Assembly (NCBI RefSeq): GCF_900142195.1
Contig: NZ_FRAB01000021.1
Location: forward strand, 1 to 64,000
Direction of reading: 5' to 3'
DNA from: Paraburkholderia terricola
GTDB lineage: Bacteria; Pseudomonadota; Gammaproteobacteria; Burkholderiales; Burkholderiaceae
Length of the DNA stretch: 64,000 nucleotides
Shown here: positions 35,025-42,945 of the stretch, one piece after another
Numbering within the stretch: position 1 is the first letter of the stretch
Layout: every line of letters starts with the position of its first letter
Notes under the pieces: model-generated
What the model was told of the DNA's origin: nothing
Database searches by the model: none
Seen by the model: the letters and a program-made list of their open reading frames with translations, nothing else
Translations under genes and position numbers: made by a program

Positions 35025-36053
35025 CTACCTTACGCTTTCGATCCCTGCTGACGCGACTTGCCCGCTGCCACCGCTATACGACACCGGCTGTGTGCCTGCC
35101 ACGCCGCGAAACCGTTGGCGATATTGTTTGGGCGTGACATTGAGCCGCCGCGAGAAAGTCGTTCGCATATGCGTGGCGCTGTGAAAGCCGCACTTGTACG
35201 CCACCGTCTTGAGAGGCGCATCGGTTTCTTCGAGCAGCCTCCTTGCCGTGTCGACGCGAACCTGTTCGACAAACGCGGACGGTGTCGCCTTCGCATACTT
35301 CGCGAACAGCCGGGAGAAGGTGCGCCGGCTGACCGAAACTGCGCTGGCAAGCTGCTCGATCGACAGCGTATCGGTGATGTGCTCGGTCACATACTGGAGC
35401 ACCTTGCCGACGATCGGATCCTGGTCCTTGCGTATTCCAAGGTAAGGACTGTACTGAGATTGACCGCCTTCCCGCTGAATGTAGACCACCAGACGCTTCG
35501 CAACCCGCACGGCGAGCTCGTGTCCCCAGTCTTCTGCCACGAGCGATAGACACAGGTCGATACCCGCCGTCACGCCGGCGGAAGTAAACAGGCGCCCGTC
35601 ACGGATGAAAATGCTGTCGGGCTGCACGCACGCCTGCGGAAATTCGTCGGCCAGGCGCCCGGCATCTGCCCAGTGAGTCGTCACATCCTTGCCATCGAGC
35701 AGCCCAGCGTGCGCGAGCAGGAATGCTCCGTTGCAAACGGAGCCGAACCGTGCGGCGCCGCGCGACTGGTCTCGCAACCACTGCAGGAATTCGCTTCGCG
35801 GTTGCGTATTGGGCAACTGCGGTCCTCCCGCGATCAGCAGCAGATCGAACGGCGTGTCGAAGTCCGCGAAGCCAAAGGGAACCGAAAGCTGCATGCCGTT
35901 CGAGCAGGACACCGTGCCGGCGTCGCAGGCCACGACAGAGACCTGATACCTCTGATGTTCAGACAGATACGTGTTTGCTTCTGCAAATACGTCCAGGGGA
36001 CCTGCAACATCCAACGCCTGTACACCATCGAATACGACAATGGCGACTTTCAT
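35025..36053 (-). CDS. GlxA-type transcriptional regulator (DJ-1/PfpI + AraC HTH)
   Basis: The 342-residue regulator has an N-terminal DJ-1/PfpI-like domain (about 1-185; FDGVQALDVAGPLDVFAEAN, and FGSVCNGAFLLAHAGLLDGK with the Cys) and a C-terminal AraC-type double HTH (about 225-320; IEQLASAVSVSRRTFSRLFA, then LKTVAYKCGFHSATHMRTTF). GlxA-like activators bind small metabolites. The ATG at 36053, preceded by AAGGTC, was preferred to the longer frame at 36140. It is divergent from the acetolactate-synthase-like gene and may control it. Confidence 0.9.
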   Translation of the reverse strand: MKVAIVVFDGVQALDVAGPLDVFAEANTYLSEHQRYQVSVVACDAGTVSCSNGMQLSVPFGFADFDTPFDLLLIAGGPQLPNTQPRSEFLQWLRDQSRGAARFGSVCNGAFLLAHAGLLDGKDVTTHWADAGRLADEFPQACVQPDSIFIRDGRLFTSAGVTAGIDLCLSLVAEDWGHELAVRVAKRLVVYIQREGGQSQYSPYLGIRKDQDPIVGKVLQYVTEHITDTLSIEQLASAVSVSRRTFSRLFAKYAKATPSAFVEQVRVDTARRLLEETDAPLKTVAYKCGFHSATHMRTTFSRRLNVTPKQYRQRFRGVAGTQPVSYSGGSGQVASAGIESVR

Positions 36054-36538
36054 GCTGTGACCTTCTTTGATTGTGAGCGCTTGCGGGTGCCGCCAGGCGA
36101 CCCTTCGCCAAGACGAGCGGAGTAAGCGCGATGACAGCAATTTGAAGGGCAGAATATCAGCTTACCGCGATGGCCGTATGCCGGCCATGCCGTATCGGGC
36201 AAATGTCCGCCGGATTGTTGCCCCGCAGACCGGCGCTTAGGCGGCCCGCGACCCGGAGATCGTCATGGCTCGAATGTAGTGCATCTTGGCCCATATACAG
36301 CCTTCGTGGACGCGCATGCTGTTTCAATCGTTGTCAGAATGGCCAGAGCCATTCCTCACGATTCGTCCAGAAGCACATCAAAAAAGTGCTGGATGGACGC
36401 TGCCTTGTACGGAGAACCCGTCTGAGCAATCGTCCGTAAGCTGGTAAAGAACATACGCTGTTCTCGAGTTGGAAGGGAAACCGCCTTTTGATTTTGGCCG
36501 CTGACATTCGTCGGCGCCCGTTTCCATGCGAGCCAGCC
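36054..36538. other. Divergent intergenic region, no gene
   Basis: The 485-base gap between the GlxA-type regulator and the acetolactate-synthase-like gene holds no supported gene. An inverted repeat ATGGCC-N7-GGCCAT at about 36168-36186 is the only obvious symmetry and may be incidental. Confidence 0.4.
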
Positions 36539-38404
36539 ATGACCCGAAATCCGAACCCTGCCTTGGAAGTCTTGCCGCCACCACCCGTTGCCGGCGAATT
36601 GATGTCGGGAGCCGATATCATCCTGCGGGTACTCAGCGAACAGGGCGTCGATACCGTATTCGGCTATAGCGGCGGTGCGATTTTGCCGACTTACGACGCT
36701 GTCTTTCGATTCAACGAGATGCACCACGAGAGCCCTGAGCGCCAGATCAATCTCGTTGTGCCCGCCAATGAACAGGCGGCCGGCTTCATGGCCGCCGGGT
36801 ATGCGCGCGCGAGCGGAAGAGTCGGCGTGTTCATGGTGACCTCAGGTCCGGGGGCGACCAACGCGGTGACCCCGATCGCCGACTGCAACGGCGATTCGGT
36901 CCCCGTGGTTCTCATATGCGGACAGGTACCGCGTGCGATGATCGGCACGGATGCTTTTCAGGAGGCGCCCGTCTTCAACATCATGTCGGCATGCGCAAAG
37001 CAGGTGTTTCTGGTGACCGACCCGGCAAAGCTGGAACGGACACTGCGGACCGCATTCGAAGTCGCTCGCAGCGGCCGTCCCGGCCCGGTTGTCGTGGACG
37101 TGCCGAAGGACATCCAGAACTGGACCGGAACCTATCACGGGCAAGGTACGTTGGAGTTTCGAGGCTACTCGGACCGTCTTCGAATGGTGGCGAAAGGCGC
37201 TCGTCTGGAAGAACACAAGCGCACTGAGTTCTTCGACTTGCTGGCGCAAAGCGAACGACCGTTGCTGTATGCCGGCGGCGGCGTCATCGCGGCTGGCGCG
37301 ACGGCTGAGTTGCGGCAGTTTTCGGAGCGCTATGGGATTCCCGTGGTGACCACGCTGATGGGCCTCGGCGCAATGTCCGCGAAAGACGAACTGTATCTCG
37401 GCATGCTCGGCATGCACGGCATGGCCCACGCGAACTACGCGGTGGAAGACTGCGACTTCCTGATCGCCGTGGGTGCCCGATTCGATGATCGTGTCGCCGG
37501 TGGCCGCCCCGATGCATTTGCGCCACGAGCGCGGTATGTCGCGCATATCGACATCGATGAGGCGGAAATCAACAAGGTCAAACGGGCGCACTGGGCACAC
37601 GTAGGCGACGCAAGGAACACATTGCTGTCGTTGATGAAACAGGAGCCACCAGCGCAACCGCCCTCGGTTTGGCTCGACCATATCAAGGCACTGAAGAGAA
37701 CCTACGGGATGAACTACGACCGGAACAATCCGGCGATTCAGCCGCAGTTCGTCGTTGAAAAACTCAGTGAAATTACAGGCGGGCGAGCGATCATCTGCAC
37801 GGGCGTCGGCCAGCATCAGATGTGGGCCGCGCAGTTTTTCGACTTTGTCGAGCCTCGAAGCTTTCTGACTTCGGGCAGCATGGGGACGATGGGTTTCGGG
37901 CTGCCCGCCGCTATTGGCGCGCAACTGGCGCGACCGGATGCCCTTGTGATCGACATCGACGGTGACGGCAGCATCCGCATGAATGTCGGCGAACTCGAGA
38001 CGGCGAGCACTTATGGAGTGCCCGTCAAAGTACTGCTGCTCAACAATCGCGGTGACGGAATGATCCGGCAGTGGCAGCGTCTCTTTTATGACGGCCGGTT
38101 GTGCGTGAGCGACAAGTCGCTCCATCGCAAGAATTTTGTCATGGCAGCTCGGGCCGATGGCTTCGAGTTTGCCCGTCGCGTTGATGCAATGAGCGAACTC
38201 GATAAGCAACTCAAGGCCTTCGTGGCATTCGACGGACCGGCTTTCCTCGAGATCATGGTCGACGAGAACGCGGATGTGTTTCCGATGGTGGGGCCTGGGC
38301 AAAGCTACTCGAATATGATTACCGGTCCGTTCATTCCGTCGCGCTCTGAGCGAGAAACCCAAGGGAAGGGCGCCGGGCGCCAAGCGGCTGCGGATATGTT
38401 TTAG
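36539..38404 (+). CDS. Acetolactate-synthase-like ThDP enzyme, large subunit
   Basis: The 621-residue enzyme has the three ThDP-enzyme domains: an N-terminal PYR domain with catalytic Glu78 (VVPANEQAAGFMAAGYAR), a central FAD/regulatory domain (about 220-380), and a C-terminal PP domain with the ThDP-Mg motif DIDGDGSIRMN ending in LLLNN, plus the active-site loop MIRQWQRLFYDGR typical of acetohydroxyacid synthases. It should condense two pyruvates, or pyruvate with another keto acid. No small regulatory subunit gene (ilvH) is adjacent. It is about 40-50 residues longer than usual, mostly at the termini. The ATG at 36539 lacks a strong ribosome site. Confidence 0.85.
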   Translation: MTRNPNPALEVLPPPPVAGELMSGADIILRVLSEQGVDTVFGYSGGAILPTYDAVFRFNEMHHESPERQINLVVPANEQAAGFMAAGYARASGRVGVFMVTSGPGATNAVTPIADCNGDSVPVVLICGQVPRAMIGTDAFQEAPVFNIMSACAKQVFLVTDPAKLERTLRTAFEVARSGRPGPVVVDVPKDIQNWTGTYHGQGTLEFRGYSDRLRMVAKGARLEEHKRTEFFDLLAQSERPLLYAGGGVIAAGATAELRQFSERYGIPVVTTLMGLGAMSAKDELYLGMLGMHGMAHANYAVEDCDFLIAVGARFDDRVAGGRPDAFAPRARYVAHIDIDEAEINKVKRAHWAHVGDARNTLLSLMKQEPPAQPPSVWLDHIKALKRTYGMNYDRNNPAIQPQFVVEKLSEITGGRAIICTGVGQHQMWAAQFFDFVEPRSFLTSGSMGTMGFGLPAAIGAQLARPDALVIDIDGDGSIRMNVGELETASTYGVPVKVLLLNNRGDGMIRQWQRLFYDGRLCVSDKSLHRKNFVMAARADGFEFARRVDAMSELDKQLKAFVAFDGPAFLEIMVDENADVFPMVGPGQSYSNMITGPFIPSRSERETQGKGAGRQAAADMF

Positions 38405-38523
38405 TCACGGCAGTAACGATGTGCGTTGCGACGATTCTGCTCAACGGCTCGTAAGCTTGCTTTTCGTAGTAGGAGAGGCCATGCGGCGGCGGCTGATCGG
38501 CCGTCCCGCTTAGAAGCGCGTTA

Positions 38524-38706
38524 TTACTTGTCCGGCTCATTGAGCTTGCCGGTGTAGCGATCCAGATGAATTTCCACATCTGCCTTTCCCTGGGCGGGCG
38601 GTCTAGGCAAGTAAGCGCAACCGGAAGGCTGCTCCGCATCGGACATCTGCCGCTGTACACTCGGCGGTATAACCGTCGGGTTCCGGTCGGCTGCTGCCGA
38701 TGCCAC
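38524..38706 (-). CDS. Possible small protein, unknown
   Basis: A 60-residue frame starts at GTG 38706 and is of plausible composition (ADVEIHLDRYTGKLNEPDK at its end). An in-frame stop lies only 18 bases upstream, and no ribosome site is clear. It could be a true small gene or the tail of a longer frame-shifted one. It lies 96 bases downstream of the lipoprotein gene on the same strand. Confidence 0.3.
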   Translation of the reverse strand: MASAAADRNPTVIPPSVQRQMSDAEQPSGCAYLPRPPAQGKADVEIHLDRYTGKLNEPDK

Positions 38707-38802
38707 TAATCGCGCGGTTCACATTGCGCATGCCGATTGCGTTCGATAGTGGGCGGCCAGAAGCAAACATTTCAAATGTCCGCCCAAACATGACCGGGAC
38801 CC

Positions 38803-39537
38803 TTACTGCGGCTTCGTCAGATCCTGCCCAATTGCGACGACAACCGCCTGCTCGCAATCCTTGAGACCTGCGACCGACTGATCGAACTGGTCGATCAAGG
38901 TGCCGAAACTGCCATAGTGATATTTTGCGTCCGCTTCGACGTGGACAGAGTTGGCCTTGATATCCCAGCCACAGGCGAATGTCTTGAAGTACATGTCTTG
39001 CTTGGACTTCGAATCGAGCAGACGAGCGCGGACGACGACCCACGGAATGAAATCGCTCGATTCCGGCGGGGATACGTAACCAAACGAGGTGATCCATACG
39101 CTCAGGATGGCGTCGGCGTTGGTCTTGACATCGGAAAAGTCGTCGGACTTGCCGTCGCTTGAGAGCTTGGCGTGCTGGTCGTGCAACGGAACAATTTCAT
39201 AGCCATTACTGGACAGTCGCGTTGTCAGGCCATCGTTAACGACGGGAGCGAAGGCAATCTTTTCGCTTGCCACGCGCTGCGTGTATGTACTCGTATGATT
39301 GGCGTTGATCCCGCCTTGCACCAGTCCACCAATCAATCCAAATGCTCCGGCAGCACCACCGAAGTTGACAACGCTCTCTCCGCGCGGTTCGGTGACATCC
39401 AGCAGAGCGATCGAATGGAGCTTTTCACGATTGCTGGCGGCGAGATCGGTTTTCGGAAGTGAAGCACAGCCCGTGAGTAGTGTTGTTGCAACGATAAAAC
39501 CCGCGACTGCAGAAGTTGAAAGCGTTTTGTTATCCAT
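38803..39537 (-). CDS. Hypothetical lipoprotein
   Basis: The 244-residue lipoprotein has a signal segment AGFIVATTLLTGCASLP with lipobox LTGC. The mature part contains a Gly-rich hydrophobic stretch (NFGGAAGAFGLIGGLVQGGI, about residues 59-78) and a C-terminal alpha/beta region with DAILSVWITSFGYVSP. I do not recognise a family with known function; the shape recalls other DUF-type envelope lipoproteins. It is a single-gene unit. Confidence 0.75.
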   Translation of the reverse strand: MDNKTLSTSAVAGFIVATTLLTGCASLPKTDLAASNREKLHSIALLDVTEPRGESVVNFGGAAGAFGLIGGLVQGGINANHTSTYTQRVASEKIAFAPVVNDGLTTRLSSNGYEIVPLHDQHAKLSSDGKSDDFSDVKTNADAILSVWITSFGYVSPPESSDFIPWVVVRARLLDSKSKQDMYFKTFACGWDIKANSVHVEADAKYHYGSFGTLIDQFDQSVAGLKDCEQAVVVAIGQDLTKPQ

Positions 39538-40190
39538 GACCTTTTATTTGTGGATTGAGAGTGCGACGCCATTGGCCAGTGTCTTCGAATGGAGGTCACC
39601 CTCACGGCAAATTCAGACACAGGCAAGCTATTTATCGGCGCTGTTTGCATGAACTTTAAATTTCTAACTGAGATGCATCACTCTCGATAAAAGACCATGG
39701 TCATCCATGTCTGGCCCCGTGCAGTGCAGGCGGCACTGTACCGCCGCCGGACGCAGCAGCGGGGCGCCAGGCGCCCGTTCGTTGCGCTGCGCCGGCCGCC
39801 GAGGTGAACAAAGAATATTGCGGTCGACGTATGCCGACTGCATCGGAGCACGCGGCCACAAGCAGTCATCTGGCCATCGGATACTGCTGCCATTCGAACG
39901 TCGGCAATAGCTCAGAAGCTGACGGACAAACTGCCTAGCCGAGCCTGGATTCCGCCATCGCTTGAATCAGCTCGTCGAGATGCGGCAAGAACTGGCACTT
40001 GGCCGAGGCAACGAGTTTGAATCGGACGTAGAGAGCCAGCATTTTGCGTGGTTGTCAGTGTTCGCTTTGAAGATCGCGACCAGGCGCGTTGCGAGGCCTA
40101 TGAAGAGCATTTCGTCGAGCAGTCGGCGGTGGAATTGAAAGTAGCAAGACGGCCGCTAACCTGTGGTTGCAGCCGTCGGGAGACTCTTCG
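39538..40190. other. 653-base region without supported gene
   Basis: No gene of normal size is present. A 35-codon minus-strand frame at 39935-40042 slightly resembles the start of a small monooxygenase-like protein but is too short to call. This gap marks the left border of the catabolic island. Confidence 0.4.
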
Positions 40191-41057
40191 CTATCCTGCC
40201 TGGTCTTCGAAGTGGCGAATCGTCGCGTCGTATGCGCGCATAGCCATTTCTTCCAACGGGAGCTTGCGCTCGACTTCCGAGAGAATCTCGACGCCCCACG
40301 GACCATCGAAGCCCGTTGCTTGCACTGCTTTGATAAACCCGTTTACGTCGAGGACACCTTCGCCCGGCAGGCGACGCTTATGACAGGTGTCCATCCACAG
40401 CGGCTCGATTGCGTAACGGTCTGCGTCGTCCAGTTCGATGCCCTTGATGAACTCGGGCTTGATCGTGGCGATTTCCTTGAAATCGACATTGCCGCGGCTC
40501 AGATGCCATATGTCGAGCAGCAGACCGGCGTTCGCCTTGTTCGCGCCTTCGACAATGGCCTTGCCGGTTTCAATCGTACGGACGTTGCTGAAAGGCATGA
40601 TTTCGAGCATGACTTGCGTTCCGCGCTTCTCAGCGTCCTCCGCCAGTTTGCCAAACTCTTCGACCATGAGCGGGACGTCTGCGGTGTCCTCGCCGATACC
40701 TGGGCCGATTTTCACGATGCGCGCGCGCAGCTCTTCGGCAGCCTTGAGGTAGTAGTACCGCATGCTGTCGGAGGTGCGGCGACGCTCGCCGGTTTGATAC
40801 CAATCGACCAAAAATTCGAACTCGACGTGCTTGATGCCGTTGGCTTCGAGGATGCGGCGCATTTCCGCGAAGCCAATCTTGTCGGCGGTGGCGTAGATGT
40901 CCGAGTGAATCAGGCCGATGCCGTCCCAACCAGCCTTCGCTGCCGCTTCCACTCGGTCCTTGAAGCTGAAGGGGCTGATTTCGGTCGGACCGAAGGGATA
41001 GACATCGCCCGAGAGCGTGAAATAAGCGGCGACGAGTTCGACTTTGGAGCTGGACAT
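40191..41057 (-). CDS. IolE/IolI-like sugar isomerase or dehydratase (TIM barrel)
   Basis: The 288-residue protein of the xylose-isomerase-like/AP-endonuclease-2 TIM-barrel superfamily has likely metal ligands visible in TQVMLEIMPF (Glu), LLLDIWHLSR (Asp, His) and WGVEILSEVE (Glu). The superfamily includes sugar-phosphate epimerases, IolE (2-keto-myo-inositol dehydratase) and IolI. In this context, beside a sugar ABC transporter and an inositol-dehydrogenase-like gene, a keto-cyclitol dehydratase or isomerase is a reasonable guess. It is divergent from the binding-protein gene, and the shared gap carries regulatory element copy 1. Confidence 0.8.
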   Translation of the reverse strand: MSSSKVELVAAYFTLSGDVYPFGPTEISPFSFKDRVEAAAKAGWDGIGLIHSDIYATADKIGFAEMRRILEANGIKHVEFEFLVDWYQTGERRRTSDSMRYYYLKAAEELRARIVKIGPGIGEDTADVPLMVEEFGKLAEDAEKRGTQVMLEIMPFSNVRTIETGKAIVEGANKANAGLLLDIWHLSRGNVDFKEIATIKPEFIKGIELDDADRYAIEPLWMDTCHKRRLPGEGVLDVNGFIKAVQATGFDGPWGVEILSEVERKLPLEEMAMRAYDATIRHFEDQAG

Positions 41058-41419
41058 GTGAGACCTCTTGAAAGTGACGACGAGCGATGCGGCGCGTCGC
41101 GGGGGAATCGATGCCCTGGACTATCACGGAGAAGTCACAGCAGATAAAGAGCCCCCGGATCGTCTTTCCGTAGAATAAAAGTACACAATCGGGCGAAGCC
41201 GAGCGTTGCTTGCCGCTGCGGGGACCGCCGCATCTGGTTTATCGCCCGATTCTTGAACTGTTCGGTGACAATCTCTCCGAAGCTGTCGTCATTTTTCCAG
41301 TGAGAGGAAATAACTTTTCTTTCTGTCGCATTTTTCTTTCCGATACCAGGCCTTACTGTGCCTCCACCAGAACATCAAAACCCGGCTTTTCCACGACATG
41401 GGCCTATTGGAGACACAGC
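41058..41419. other. Divergent promoter region of the catabolic island
   Basis: The 362 bases between the IolE/IolI-like gene and the binding-protein gene contain regulatory element copy 1 (41294-41341) and no coding frame of its own. Confidence 0.6.
41294..41341 (+). promoter_or_regulatory. Conserved regulatory element, copy 1 of 3
   Basis: The pattern is TTTCC-N7-GGAAAT-N3-TTTTC-N8-GCATTTT followed by CTTTCC. The inverted repeat TTTCC/GGAAA and the spacing of exactly 22 bases from GGAAAT to GCATTTT are shared with the copies at 42568 and 47809. It lies 78 bases before the binding-protein start codon and is the most diverged at the ATTTC half. Confidence 0.75.
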
Positions 41420-42382
41420 ATGAACTTCCGCAAATCCATCGTTTCTTGTTTTGTTCTCGCGGCCGTCGCAAGCGCATTTGATACGAGCGTCCGCGCGGCC
41501 GACCAGCCTCGCGTTGCGCTGCTCATGCCGACGCAGAGCGTTGAATACTGGGCGCTCTATGTGAAGGGCTTCGTGAAGGAAGCCGCCGCCCAGGGCCTCA
41601 AGCTCGATGTGAAGGTAAGCAACTACGACCCGAACGAACAAGCCACTCTGGTCGACCAGACACTTGCCCAGAAGCCCGATGTCATCGTCCTTGTCCCGGT
41701 GGACTCGAGCGCGATGGTCCCGTCGATTCGCAAGATTGACCAGGCCAAAATTCCGCTAGTCATCTCGAATTCGATGCCCGACCAGAAGTACTCCCGTTAC
41801 TGGAAGGTCTTCACGGGCCCGAACGACATCAGCAATGGCGAAGTAGCCGCGAAGACGATGATTCAGGGCTTCAAGGAAAAGGGCTATGGCGATAAAGGCA
41901 AGGTCATCGTCATTAACGGGCCGATGGGCACGCCGCCGCAGGTTCAGCGCTATCAAGGCTTTGTGGAGGGCCTCAAGAAGAACGCACCTGGAATCGAAGT
42001 CGTCGGTTCCCAACCGGCAGACTGGGACGCTGTGAAGGCAGAAGCGGCCGCGTCGGCGCTCTTCACTCAGTTCAAGGACGTGAAAGGCGTCTACACGGAG
42101 AACGACTCGCAACTTCGCGGTGTCGTGACTGCTGCACAGCGCCTCGGACTCGACCCGTCGAAGCTCGTCATCATTGGCCACGGCTGCGACTCTGGCGCGG
42201 TCGAAGCCATTTCCGCCGGAAAGGCATACGCCACGGTCGAGCAGTCCCCGTTTGACGACGGTGCGTACGCTGCACGGGCCGCCAAAGATCTCGCGTCGGG
42301 CAAGGCGCCGCAAGCCATTCAGTATCTACCGAATCCTGCTGCAACGAAGACGACGCTGAACGTCTGCTACTCGAAGAAGTAA
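41420..42382 (+). CDS. Sugar ABC transporter periplasmic binding protein (CUT2)
   Basis: The 320-residue exported protein has a signal peptide (MNFRKSIVSCFVLAAVAS, cleavage near VRA) and a mature part of the periplasmic-binding-protein-4 (ribose/xylose/galactose-type) family: PRVALLMPTQSVEYWALYVK, PDVIVLVPVDSSAMVPSIRK, ENDSQLRGVVTAAQRLG and VEQSPFDDGAYAARAAKDL. It would deliver a sugar or polyol to the permeases encoded at 44522 and 45547. GGAG lies upstream of the ATG at 41420. A strong terminator follows, so this gene is expressed as its own unit or in excess over the rest of the transporter. Confidence 0.92.
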   Translation: MNFRKSIVSCFVLAAVASAFDTSVRAADQPRVALLMPTQSVEYWALYVKGFVKEAAAQGLKLDVKVSNYDPNEQATLVDQTLAQKPDVIVLVPVDSSAMVPSIRKIDQAKIPLVISNSMPDQKYSRYWKVFTGPNDISNGEVAAKTMIQGFKEKGYGDKGKVIVINGPMGTPPQVQRYQGFVEGLKKNAPGIEVVGSQPADWDAVKAEAAASALFTQFKDVKGVYTENDSQLRGVVTAAQRLGLDPSKLVIIGHGCDSGAVEAISAGKAYATVEQSPFDDGAYAARAAKDLASGKAPQAIQYLPNPAATKTTLNVCYSKK

Positions 42383-42429
42383 CGCCGTTCTGCACAGTTG
42401 ACCGTCGCGCAGGCGGCGGAACGTTTTTC

Positions 42430-42456
42430 GCGACCCTTCGGGGTCGCTTTCGTTTT
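42430..42456 (+). terminator. Strong intrinsic terminator after the binding-protein gene
   Basis: The stem GCGACCC-TTCG-GGGTCGC with a UUCG tetraloop is followed by TTTCGTTTT. This is a textbook factor-independent terminator, 48 bases after the binding-protein stop. Confidence 0.85.
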
Positions 42457-42472
42457 ACGAACGGAGACAACC

Positions 42473-42562
42473 ATGAGACGAGAGATTCGCGTAGCTGTGA
42501 TTGGCACTGGCTTCATGGGAAAGGCGCACGCACTGGCGTATCGTGCCGTCTATGGCCAATAC
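42473..42562 (+). pseudogene. N-terminal stub of a Gfo/Idh/MocA dehydrogenase
   Basis: An ATG with GGAGA upstream opens a frame beginning MRREIRVAVIGTGFMGKAHA, then LAYRAVYGQ: a perfect Rossmann GxGxxG start of a Gfo/Idh/MocA-family oxidoreductase. Similarity stops after about 29 residues; the frame then runs into regulatory element copy 2 and continues as non-protein-like sequence. The rest of the gene has been deleted. A full-length family member survives at 51880-52872. Confidence 0.75.
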
Positions 42563-42567
42563 GGATA

Positions 42568-42616
42568 TTTCCCTCCACCGGAAATATCATTTCGCGGCAG
42601 CGCATTTTTCTTTTCC
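42568..42616 (+). promoter_or_regulatory. Conserved regulatory element, copy 2 of 3
   Basis: The pattern is TTTCC-N7-GGAAAT-N3-ATTTC (with the palindrome GAAAT-ATC-ATTTC), then GCATTTTTCTTTTCC exactly 22 bases after the GGAAAT. It directly abuts the dehydrogenase stub and lies about 330 bases upstream of the ABC ATPase gene. Confidence 0.78.
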
Positions 42617-42945
42617 AGGCGAACTAATAACCTGTTACTCAACAATACCGAAGCCGCTGACGCGAGTTTCTGCTGGAGACGACATGCGTTCCTGCGCACG
42701 CAGCGATTCCCTGCGAATTTCTCTCCTCAAAGACCACCAACAGCAGCGTCGCTGATGCCGCAGCGCCTCCTGGCTCGTTCGAAGCCCTGGACAGCGAAAT
42801 GCCCAGCATCGACGCAGGACATCGGTAATCGAGATGTATGCCGTCACCCACACACGACCAGCTACGCGCAGGAGGTGGGCCACTGTGACAGGCATCAGCC
42901 CTTGACAGCGGATGACCGAACAGTCTCCGCGTTTGGAGGAAGACA

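Larger units (their letters stand above)
42383..42945. other. Gap inside the transporter locus
   Basis: Between the binding protein and the ABC ATPase this 563-base gap holds a terminator, a truncated dehydrogenase start and regulatory element copy 2, all listed separately. The part from 42617 to 42945 has no supported gene. Confidence 0.6.

Noticed and set aside
36842..38383. A 513-codon open frame opposite the acetolactate-synthase-like gene
   Set aside because: It is an antisense frame created by GC-rich codon usage. It has no domain pattern and covers a gene with all catalytic motifs intact.
39935..40042. A 35-codon minus-strand frame resembling the start of a small ABM-type monooxygenase
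   Set aside because: It is too short, has no ribosome site and only a loose resemblance over about 20 residues.
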